Assembly (NCBI GenBank): GCA_903886275.1
Contig: CAISLN010000019.1
Coordinates: 1-64,000 of the forward strand
From: an uncultured beta proteobacterium
GTDB lineage: Bacteria; Pseudomonadota; Gammaproteobacteria; Burkholderiales; Burkholderiaceae_C
Length of the DNA stretch: 64,000 nt
Reading direction: 5' to 3'
This document shows, piece after piece, positions 1-7,402 of the stretch (the stretch's first letter is position 1; each line of letters starts with the position of its first letter). The notes beneath the pieces were generated by a model. That model did no database searches and had not been told where the DNA came from. It was given only the letters and a program-made list of their open reading frames with translations. Both the position numbers and the translations under genes were made by a program.

Positions 1-1038
1 ACCGTACCGCCCAACAAAGGCATCTTTTTGGGCCTCACCTACCGCATGCATCCAGAGGTTTGTGGGCCGGTCTCGGACGGAATCTATGAAGGGCGGCTCC
101 AGTCGGCTGCCTTCTGTGCAACCCAGCGGTTGGTGCTCAATAGCAATGCCGACCCGGCCTTGCAAGCCACTGGCATCGTGTACCTGCCCGTGACGCACGC
201 TAACCGCAGCCAGCGCGCACCCGAAGAGGCCGCGCGTATCAAGTCGCTGTTTGACAGTTTGTTGCAACAGTCCTGGACCGATCGCGATGGCGAGACCAAG
301 CTGATTACCGACGCCGACATCCTCATCGTCGCTCCCTTCAACGCACAGATGCGGGAACTGCGCCGCCAATTGGGTGATAGCGCGCGCATTGGAACCGTTG
401 ACAAATTTCAGGGCCAAGAAGCCGCCGTGGCCATCGTGTCGATGACCACTTCGGACGCCGACAACATGGTGCGGGGCGTGGACTTCCTGTTCAGCAAGAA
501 CCGGCTCAATGTGGCGGTCTCCCGTGCCAAATGCTTGGCCATCGTGGTGGCCTCACCGGGCTTGCACCTGGTGGACTGCAAGAAGATTGAAGACATGCCG
601 CTGCTGAATTTTTATGCGTTGCTCACCAATGGTTGCACTGATCGCACGACCACACCCTTCACAAATTTACCTTTATTACAGGATTTAACGATGCCTACAT
701 ACACACATGCAGAATGCACTAAAGCTCATCTGGCACCAAATAGTAGTGAGTCGGTATGGGAGTGCATAGTCAAGGTAATCGAACACGTATATGGTTTAGA
801 AAATAATTTTGTTGCAACAGTACGTGGTGATGCCGCTGTGGTTTTTTGCCGCCACGCAGAGGGAAAGAATTTGATCACCGTATGGCCTAAAAAAGAGACT
901 TTGGCAATCAATCTGAGAGCATCAGGTCCTGAAAGTCAAAGTCGAATCGATGGTGCAAGAGTGTTCTCGCCTGAAGAATTTGATTCTGCATTCGCAACTA
1001 TGTGTGTTGCAATGAATCAAGTTTTTGTTCGTGGCTAA
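1..1038 (+). CDS. TM0106-like RecB-nuclease/helicase, C-terminal part, with AT-rich extension (5' end outside window)
   Basis: The reading frame is open from base 1, so this is the 3' part of a larger gene (345 residues visible). Residues 14-18 (YRMHP), 131-140 (GTVDKFQGQE) and 168-177 (RLNVAVSRAK) are the late motifs of superfamily-1 Upf1/Dna2-type helicases. The wording around them is that of TM0106-family proteins, which usually carry an N-terminal RecB-like nuclease; that part is not visible. The helicase core seems to end near residue 205. The last ~125 residues are clearly richer in A+T and have no helicase motifs; their layout (helix, then a WPKKETLAINLR strand pair) faintly recalls DUF5655, which I hold only weakly. 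An internal ATG at 691 preceded by an AGGA could start this domain separately. Helicase assignment firm; tail unknown. Confidence 0.85.
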   Translation, partial: TVPPNKGIFLGLTYRMHPEVCGPVSDGIYEGRLQSAAFCATQRLVLNSNADPALQATGIVYLPVTHANRSQRAPEEAARIKSLFDSLLQQSWTDRDGETKLITDADILIVAPFNAQMRELRRQLGDSARIGTVDKFQGQEAAVAIVSMTTSDADNMVRGVDFLFSKNRLNVAVSRAKCLAIVVASPGLHLVDCKKIEDMPLLNFYALLTNGCTDRTTTPFTNLPLLQDLTMPTYTHAECTKAHLAPNSSESVWECIVKVIEHVYGLENNFVATVRGDAAVVFCRHAEGKNLITVWPKKETLAINLRASGPESQSRIDGARVFSPEEFDSAFATMCVAMNQVFVRG

Positions 1039-1088
1039 TGCCACGAATCCGTGCGCCTGCGTATAAATTTCAACAGAGTTATCAAAAA

Positions 1089-2666
1089 ATGAACTATTAC
1101 TACATCTATATTTTTTTCGATCCAACTGATTCCAATACGGTTTTCTATTGTGGACGTGGAACAGGAAATCGGCCCAAGGGTCATCTTAATCAGGCTGGTT
1201 TTTCAATTGTGTCGCATCCCGTAAAGGGTGATTTATTAGGAGCCAGTGCAGACGACGTTGCCTATGTTGAAGAGCTTCAATTTGAAGAGCAGCAATCTGA
1301 ACAGCAGCTAAATGTTGTTCAACTGGGAGCTCTACGGCTATCGAAAGTTCAAAAAATTCAGGAGCTTACAAAAAGGAAGGTGAGCCCGGCTCAGATGATC
1401 CGTGTGATTGCAACCGGACTGAGTTATGGGCTGTCGCAGACAATGGAGTCATTTTGTATTCACCATGTCTATGGAACAGAAAAACTGAAGACAGGCACGC
1501 TGCTAAACCTCGCAAATGGCAAAGGCAAAGATAGGTTTCGTCCCCACGGAGATTGGACTTTTTCGGAATGGGTTGGCGCGGAGGTTGCATCGCACGTTGC
1601 ACCGTACTACACCTATGTTTTGCGAAACCCCACTAGTGGAGTCGTCGAGTACGTCGGAAAAGGCAAGGGTGATCGTTGTTTTTCTCACTTTAAGGACCTT
1701 GACACGCTTACGCCGGAAGAAAAGACAAAGAAGCAAAACGTACTAACAAGTTTGTTGACTCTGGGACACAAAGAAGGTGACATTGTGAGACTGATTGCCG
1801 TTGGCCTTAACGAAGAGGAAGCCTTGGCCATCGAAAGTTTTTGCATCAAGTATGTGTTCGGTCCGCAAACAAATGCCGTGATGGGGCACCACCCCAAACG
1901 CTTTCGCGCCCAAAATGATTGGGATTTGCGTCTTGGATTTGATATTCCGTTTTTGGCAACCGCGAACGGTGTTGAAGCCCGTCAACTTGAACTGGACCAA
2001 TGGTTAGGTCAAGGCTATCCGGCCAGGTTGGCGGAGGTGGTCGCTTCATATCCAGTGATTCAATTCAGTGAATTGTTCAACCACGGTGCTGGGTCCGCCG
2101 CGATCGCGGCAACGGTTTGTGGTTGCAATGGCGAAGAGAGGGGTGTCGTCCATGTTTTTGCACATTCCCCCATCACATTTGCGATATCTATAGAGATACG
2201 CTGGCGCGGAAAAGCGCAAATGAAGAGTTTTCGCAATAAATTCCGAACCTTCATCGCTGAGGAATGGGAAAAAATTATACCCACGATCGAGGATCTGGAT
2301 TACATAAATCGACGTCGTGAAATGGTTTTCCTTCCAGATCCGTGGCGAAACAATCCCACGTTGGAATTGGAAACAGCAATAAAGCGGCTTGGTTGGATGA
2401 TTGCCCTGTTGCAAACGGACACACGTAAGGAATTGTCTCAGAAGGTTGGTGAAGACGGCATATCAGAGTTGCTTGGAGTTGATGAAAAATTACGTGCCGA
2501 TCTTGAAGAGATGCGAATAAATAGAAACCGTACAAGGAATATAAATAGATTGAGAAGATTTGAACCACAAGCAACAAATGAACAATGTCATGCTGCCTTG
2601 GAGGAGGCTAATGACGATTTAGAGCGTACTAAGGAAATACTTGCAAGGTGGCTATCCGCGCCGTAA
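1089..2666 (+). CDS. Tandem GIY-YIG (LEM-3-like) nuclease-domain protein with UBA-like C-terminus
   Basis: 525 residues from the ATG at 1089; an upstream in-frame ATG at 1002 would overlap the preceding gene and precede the domain. Two copies of a GIY-YIG fold are visible: residues 3-155 (YIYIFF, then FYCGRGTGNR) and 173-278 (YTYVLR, then EYVGKGKGDR). Each copy has the family's Arg (R28, R196), a Glu in an ESFCI segment (E120, E249) and a following Asn (N140, N262), so both could be catalytic. Residues ~290-480 are not recognised. The last ~40 residues (TNEQCHAALEEANDDLERTKE) look like a UBA/EF-Ts-type three-helix module. The gene is AT-rich, like the 3' end of the helicase gene 50 bp upstream, and the two may be cotranscribed. 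GIY-YIG proteins cut or nick DNA; a defence or repair role is inferred. Confidence 0.75.
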   Translation: MNYYYIYIFFDPTDSNTVFYCGRGTGNRPKGHLNQAGFSIVSHPVKGDLLGASADDVAYVEELQFEEQQSEQQLNVVQLGALRLSKVQKIQELTKRKVSPAQMIRVIATGLSYGLSQTMESFCIHHVYGTEKLKTGTLLNLANGKGKDRFRPHGDWTFSEWVGAEVASHVAPYYTYVLRNPTSGVVEYVGKGKGDRCFSHFKDLDTLTPEEKTKKQNVLTSLLTLGHKEGDIVRLIAVGLNEEEALAIESFCIKYVFGPQTNAVMGHHPKRFRAQNDWDLRLGFDIPFLATANGVEARQLELDQWLGQGYPARLAEVVASYPVIQFSELFNHGAGSAAIAATVCGCNGEERGVVHVFAHSPITFAISIEIRWRGKAQMKSFRNKFRTFIAEEWEKIIPTIEDLDYINRRREMVFLPDPWRNNPTLELETAIKRLGWMIALLQTDTRKELSQKVGEDGISELLGVDEKLRADLEEMRINRNRTRNINRLRRFEPQATNEQCHAALEEANDDLERTKEILARWLSAP

Positions 2667-3262
2667 GCACTCTACAGGTCTGTAGTGGATGAATTGGAAA
2701 AGGCAAGGAAATCTGTGAAAATAATTCACTAGATAAAACATGGATTTTTTTGACTTGCTTGCAGAAAGGGTTGAAGAATTCTGCAGCGCCGTGCAATTTT
2801 GCCTAAAGAGATGTACCAATTTTCATAATGAAAAAATTTAGGGACTTCGGCATAAGCCAAAATATATGAATCAAGAAATGAATCCACACGAGTTCGTTAT
2901 AAGTCATAGAGATGAATTCGAAAATGCAACGATTTTTTATCCTGGTTGAGTCGTATGAACAAGCTGCCAAAATACTTGTATGTCGCAAAAAATACCGATG
3001 CATGGGATGGCTACGTTAGAGTTACGAAATGCGTTGCGTACCCTGGCCAGATGCATTCACATAAACGCGCAATCTTTAAAAAAATATCAGACTGAAGTGA
3101 AAATTTTAGTGACAAAGCGTGACTCTAATTTGTGGTAAAAAGAGTAAATAAACGTCATATTTTGAATTATTTTCGACGCGAATGATGGATGCTTTGAGTT
3201 GAGTGCATCTATTTTAGAGTAATTAAATAAATTATTTAATGTTGATAGTTGTAAGGAGTTAT
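2667..3262. other. AT-rich stretch without a convincing gene
   Basis: About 600 bases between the GIY-YIG gene and the small gene at 3263. All three forward frames are broken repeatedly, and several 20-50 codon ORFs follow one another (for example ATG at 2879 and ATG at 2955). This could be decayed coding sequence or simply a non-coding spacer. No tRNA, repeat array or strong terminator was seen. Confidence 0.5.
2955..3095 (+). CDS. Possible 46-residue small protein or gene remnant
   Basis: The ORF begins MNKLPKYLYVAKNTDAWDGY and ends in a basic FKKISD tail. Its composition (aromatic, charged and structured) looks more protein-like than the surrounding frames, but there is no good ribosome-binding site; only a GGTTGAG lies upstream. 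It may be the 3' remnant of a longer gene whose earlier part is broken upstream. No family recognised. Confidence 0.25.
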   Translation: MNKLPKYLYVAKNTDAWDGYVRVTKCVAYPGQMHSHKRAIFKKISD

Positions 3263-3559
3263 ATGAAAAACATAGAAATTGCTGAGACGGAAGATGTCAA
3301 TGATCTTGAGGTCCTTCTGGTGCAATCTGCAATTTTTGATGGGTCAGTTCCGTTTTCAGGCTGCTTCGTGGTGTTTGACATCGATCTTGTGACCCGAACA
3401 GATCCGCAAACTGGAAAGACCTTTGTACATATAAATTGTGCATTCGGCGATGAGCCTTACAACGAAGAATCCATGATTGAGATAGAAGTTCTTTCATATG
3501 AGTCCGTAGTGATCGGCTTCGATGGAGAAGTTATTCGCCGTATGCGTTGGATGGACTAG
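3263..3559 (+). CDS. Small acidic protein of unknown function
   Basis: 98 residues. The ATG at 3263 is chosen because a strong AAGGAG lies at 3253-3258; an in-frame alternative start at 3239 has no such site. The protein is acidic (MKNIEIAETEDVNDLEVLLV), with alternating hydrophobic strands suggesting a small beta-rich fold, and no signal peptide or membrane segment. I do not recognise a family. The gene is more AT-rich than the chromosomal genes to its right and closes the foreign-looking patch; a weak hairpin follows it. Confidence 0.6.
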   Translation: MKNIEIAETEDVNDLEVLLVQSAIFDGSVPFSGCFVVFDIDLVTRTDPQTGKTFVHINCAFGDEPYNEESMIEIEVLSYESVVIGFDGEVIRRMRWMD

Positions 3560-3586
3560 GCGTGAGCACAAGCCGTTTCGCCGGAG

Positions 3587-3606
3587 AGCCTGCTCGACAG
3601 GCTTTG
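3587..3606 (+). terminator. Weak hairpin after the small gene
   Basis: Half-sites AGCCTG and CAGGCT (3587-3592, 3598-3603) can form a 6-bp stem with a 5-base loop, followed by only a few T residues. It could terminate the gene ending at 3559 but is not a strong intrinsic terminator. Confidence 0.3.
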
Positions 3607-3686
3607 CGCCGACCTCTCATTGACCTGTTGCCCCATCCCCGCAAGCCGACAGACCTCGCCCCCAGTCTGTCAGCCGCGCGCCTTCT

Positions 3687-6600
3687 CTAGCTCCTGCGCA
3701 GGTCCCGCGTGAACGGGAATTCCTTGCTGGCCGCCACGTTGATGGTGGCCGGGGGAATCACCATCTCGCCCGGGGTGTGCCCCATGGCGGCAAAGCGCGA
3801 CATGCGCCGGCTCTCGGCCTCGAAGGAGTTGACCGGGAAGCTCTCGTAGCTCAGGCCACCGGGATGGGTGACATGGTATTGGCAGCCGCCTATCGAGCGC
3901 TTCATCCAGGTGTCCACGATGTCAAAGGTCAGCGGCGCCTGCAGGCCTATGCTGGGGTGCAGGCTGCTCGGTGGGTTCCAAGCCTTGTAGCGCACGCCCG
4001 CCACAAATTGGCCCACCGTGCCGGTGCTGTGCATGGGCAGAGCCTGGCCGTTGCAGGTGACCACATAGCGGCTCTCGTTGAAGCCACTCACCAGCACCTC
4101 CACGCGCTCCAGGCTGGAGTCCACATAGCGGGCGTTGCCGCCTGCCGTGCCTTCTTCGCCCATCACATGCCAGGGCTCTAGCGCGTTGCGCAGTGTCATG
4201 CTGACGCCCATGGATTGCACGCTGCCCAAGAGCGGGAAGCGGAACTCGTAATGCGGCGCAAACCAGCTCGCGTCAAAGGCGTAGCCGGCCTGGTTCATCT
4301 CGGCCATCACATCATCAAAGTCCATCTTGATAAAGGTGGGCAGCATGAAGCGGTCATGCAGCTCGGTGCCCCAGCGCGTGGCCGGCGCCTTGTACGGCGT
4401 CTTCCAGAAGCGGGCCACCAGGGCGCGCAGCAAGAGCTGCTGCACGCTGCTCATGTGCGGGTGCGGCGGCATCTCGAAGGCGCGCAGTTCCAATAGCCCC
4501 AGGCGACCGGTGGCCGAGTCGGGCGAGTACATCTTGTCGATGGAAAATTCGCTGCGATGGGTGTTGCCGGTGGCATCGATCAGGATGTTTCGCAGGGTGC
4601 GGTCCACCAGCCAAGGCGGCATGCTGTGGCCGTGCAGTTCGCGGTTTTTATAGATCTGCTCGATGGCAATTTCCAGCTCGTAGAGTTGGTCGTTGCGCGC
4701 CTCGTCCACGCGCGGTGCCTGGCTGGTGGGGCCGACAAACATGCCGCTGAATAAATAGCTAAGAGAAGGGTGGTTGTGCCAAAACAGCAGCAGGCTGGCC
4801 AGCAACTCCGGCTTGCGCAAAAACGGGCTGTCTGAAGGCGTGGCGCCACCCATCACAAAGTGGTTGCCCCCACCAGTGCCGGTGTGGCGGCCATCGGTCA
4901 TGAACTTCTCGGCCGACAGGCGCGACTCGAACGCTGCGTTATAGAGAAACTCGGTGTTGCGCACCAGTTCCTTCCAGTTGGTAACCGGGTGGATGTTCAC
5001 CTCGATCACGCCGGGGTCGGGTGTCACTTGCAGGAGTTTCATGCGCGGGTCGCGTGGCGGCTGGTAGCCCTCCAGCACGATCTTCATTTTTAGCTCGGCA
5101 GCGGTGGCCTCGATGGCGGCCAGCAGGTCCAGATAGTCTTCCAGCAGTTCGAGCGGCGGCATAAAGATATACAGCACGCCGGACTTTTTACCGATGGCCT
5201 CGGCCTTGGGGCCATTGGCGCGGCGTGGGTCGCGCACCTCCACGCACAAGGCGGTGCGGGTGATCCAGTGGGCGGACTCGTGACGCTCCGGGGCGCGGGC
5301 AAATTCGGCAGGCTCGGGCTGGGCCGTGGCCTGTGCATGGTCAGACACGTTGCTGCTGGCGGCACGGCTTTGCTGCAAGCGGCGCGCGGTGTCGCTGGCG
5401 GCAGCGGGGCCGGCCAGATAGGGCGCGTCCGCTGCACGGCGGTAGGGGCTGGCGGGCGAGGCGGCACTGTTGGTCGCACCGTTGGCGGCGCTGCTTGTGG
5501 CCGCAGCCGGGCTGACGCGCGGTGCCGGCGCCATGCCGGGTGCATAGCGTTCGGCAAAGGCGGCATGGGTGGGAAGATTGCCGCGCGGTGCGGTCGGATC
5601 AAGCTCCACCAAATAGGGGTAGTCGCCCTCGCTGACCCAGGGCAGGGAGTCCAGCGGCAGGCGCAGGCCCATGGGGGAGTCGCCGGGCATCAGGTACATG
5701 CGCTCGTCGCGGAAGAACCAGGGGCCGGTGGTCCACTCGGCGGCTCCCTTGCGCACGCCAGTCGCTGGCTTGACGGGCAGCACATAGCCCACCACCGAGT
5801 CGAGCTTTTGCTCGAATACGCGGCGCAGGCGCGAGCGTTCCATCTCGTCGTCCAAGCGGCTGTTGAAGGGGTCCACATTGACCGGCAGGCGGCGTTCGCG
5901 CCACAGGTAGTACCAGCTGTCCTCATAGGCGGCGGTGACGTATTGGTCGGTTACGCCGAGCTTGGCCGACAGCTTGCGGATGAAGCGGCCGGCGTCTTCG
6001 CTGGTGTAGTGGGTGGGCTCGCGCTCGTCGGTGAACAGGGCCGGGTTGCTCCAGACCGGCTGCTGGTCGGCACGCCAGTAAATGTTCAGCGCCCAGCGTG
6101 GCAGTTGCTCGCCCGGGTACCACTTGCCCTGGCCGAAGTGCAGAAAGCCGCCCTGGCCGTATTCGTCGCGCAGTTTGTGCACCAAGGCCGTGGCAAAGCC
6201 GCGTTTGGTCGGACCCATGGCCTCGGTGTTCCACTCGGCGGCTTCACGGTCGTCCACGCCGACAAAGGTGGGCTCGCCGCCCATGGTCAGGCGCACATCG
6301 CCCTCAATCAGTTCGGCGTCCACACGGTCGCCCAGCGCCATCACCTCGGCCCATTGCTCTTCGGTATAGGGCTTGGTGACACGCGGCGATTCATACAGGC
6401 GCGTCACTTCCATCAGGTGGTCAAACTCCACCTCGCTCTCGTCCACGCCGCCCTCTATGGGTGCGGCGCCCGAAGGCTGCGGTGTGCAGGCCAACGGAAT
6501 GTGTCCTTCACCAGCCAAGAGGCCGGAGGTGGCGTCCAGGCCTACCCAACCAGCGCCGGGCAAATAGACCTCGCACCAGGCGTGCAGATCGGTGAAGTCC

Positions 6601-7268
6601 ACCTCGGTGCCACTGGGGCCGTCCAGTGCCTTCACATCGGGCTTTAACTGAATCAGGTAGCCCGAGACAAAGCGCGCGGCCAGGCCACAGTTGCGCAGCA
6701 GTTGCACCATCAACCAGGCCGAGTCGCGGCAAGATCCGCTGGCCTTGGTCAGCGTCTCTTCCGGTGTTTGCACACCGGGCTCCATGCGGATGGTGTAGTT
6801 CACATCCTTGTGCACCATCTGGTTGAGGTCCACCAAAAAGATCACGCTGCGCCGTTTGGTGGTGTCGATTTTTTTCAGATACTGGGCCACCAGCGGTGTC
6901 ATGGAGTCGGCCAGCAGGTAGGGCATGAGCTCTTCCTTCAGCTCGTCGGCGTAGACGAAGGGAAACTCTTCGGCCTCGGGCTCCAGGAAAAAGTCAAAGG
7001 GGTTGTACACCGCCATCTCCACCACCAGCCCGACGGTGACCTTGAACTCCTGGGTCTTCTCGGGGAACACCAGGCGCGCCTGGTAGTTGGCAAACGGGTC
7101 TTGCTGCCAGTTCAGAAAGTGGAGTTCGGGCTCGACCTTGAGCGAGTACGAGATGACCTTGCTGCGGCAATGCGGTGCGGGGCGCAGGCGTATGACTTGG
7201 GGGCCCAGGGCAACCAGGCGGTCGTAGCTGTAGTGGGTGACGTGGTTGAGCGCTGCGTGAATGGACAT
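3687..7268 (-). CDS. Transglutaminase-like / DUF2126 protein
   Basis: 1193 residues, cytoplasmic, within the usual size for this two-part family. Residues 1-85 match the bacterial transglutaminase N-terminal domain. Residues ~150-250 hold the transglutaminase-like core with a probable Cys180 (GSCRDSAW), His229 (DLHAW), Asp245 (LDATSG) triad. From about residue 330 to the end it is the DUF2126 region (LTMGGEPTFVG, GTGGGNHFVMGG), interrupted by an Ala/Pro-rich low-complexity linker around residues 590-660. Homologues are often encoded with circularly permuted ATP-grasp and alpha-E proteins, as here across comEC, and are suspected to act in synthesis or remodelling of a peptide-like product. Substrate unknown. 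The gene diverges from comEC. Confidence 0.9.
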   Translation of the reverse strand: MSIHAALNHVTHYSYDRLVALGPQVIRLRPAPHCRSKVISYSLKVEPELHFLNWQQDPFANYQARLVFPEKTQEFKVTVGLVVEMAVYNPFDFFLEPEAEEFPFVYADELKEELMPYLLADSMTPLVAQYLKKIDTTKRRSVIFLVDLNQMVHKDVNYTIRMEPGVQTPEETLTKASGSCRDSAWLMVQLLRNCGLAARFVSGYLIQLKPDVKALDGPSGTEVDFTDLHAWCEVYLPGAGWVGLDATSGLLAGEGHIPLACTPQPSGAAPIEGGVDESEVEFDHLMEVTRLYESPRVTKPYTEEQWAEVMALGDRVDAELIEGDVRLTMGGEPTFVGVDDREAAEWNTEAMGPTKRGFATALVHKLRDEYGQGGFLHFGQGKWYPGEQLPRWALNIYWRADQQPVWSNPALFTDEREPTHYTSEDAGRFIRKLSAKLGVTDQYVTAAYEDSWYYLWRERRLPVNVDPFNSRLDDEMERSRLRRVFEQKLDSVVGYVLPVKPATGVRKGAAEWTTGPWFFRDERMYLMPGDSPMGLRLPLDSLPWVSEGDYPYLVELDPTAPRGNLPTHAAFAERYAPGMAPAPRVSPAAATSSAANGATNSAASPASPYRRAADAPYLAGPAAASDTARRLQQSRAASSNVSDHAQATAQPEPAEFARAPERHESAHWITRTALCVEVRDPRRANGPKAEAIGKKSGVLYIFMPPLELLEDYLDLLAAIEATAAELKMKIVLEGYQPPRDPRMKLLQVTPDPGVIEVNIHPVTNWKELVRNTEFLYNAAFESRLSAEKFMTDGRHTGTGGGNHFVMGGATPSDSPFLRKPELLASLLLFWHNHPSLSYLFSGMFVGPTSQAPRVDEARNDQLYELEIAIEQIYKNRELHGHSMPPWLVDRTLRNILIDATGNTHRSEFSIDKMYSPDSATGRLGLLELRAFEMPPHPHMSSVQQLLLRALVARFWKTPYKAPATRWGTELHDRFMLPTFIKMDFDDVMAEMNQAGYAFDASWFAPHYEFRFPLLGSVQSMGVSMTLRNALEPWHVMGEEGTAGGNARYVDSSLERVEVLVSGFNESRYVVTCNGQALPMHSTGTVGQFVAGVRYKAWNPPSSLHPSIGLQAPLTFDIVDTWMKRSIGGCQYHVTHPGGLSYESFPVNSFEAESRRMSRFAAMGHTPGEMVIPPATINVAASKEFPFTRDLRRS

Positions 7269-7402
7269 GGGCGGTTCTTAATAAAGTGGCGTTTGGCGGC
7301 CGTTGCAGTTCGCTTCGATGGTAGCAATAGTTTCTGGTCCGGCCTTGACAGCCATCGCCCTCAAACTAGCAAGAGGCGGGCCATGCTGGTTCTGGCGCTA
7401 GC

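Noticed and set aside
2803-3003. 66-codon minus-strand frame in the AT-rich gap
   Set aside because: No ribosome site, no protein-like pattern, and it overlaps better candidates on the plus strand.
5268-6647. 459-codon open frame on the plus strand opposite the DUF2126 gene
   Set aside because: Low-complexity Gly/Ala/Arg composition and no motifs; the opposite strand encodes a complete conserved protein.
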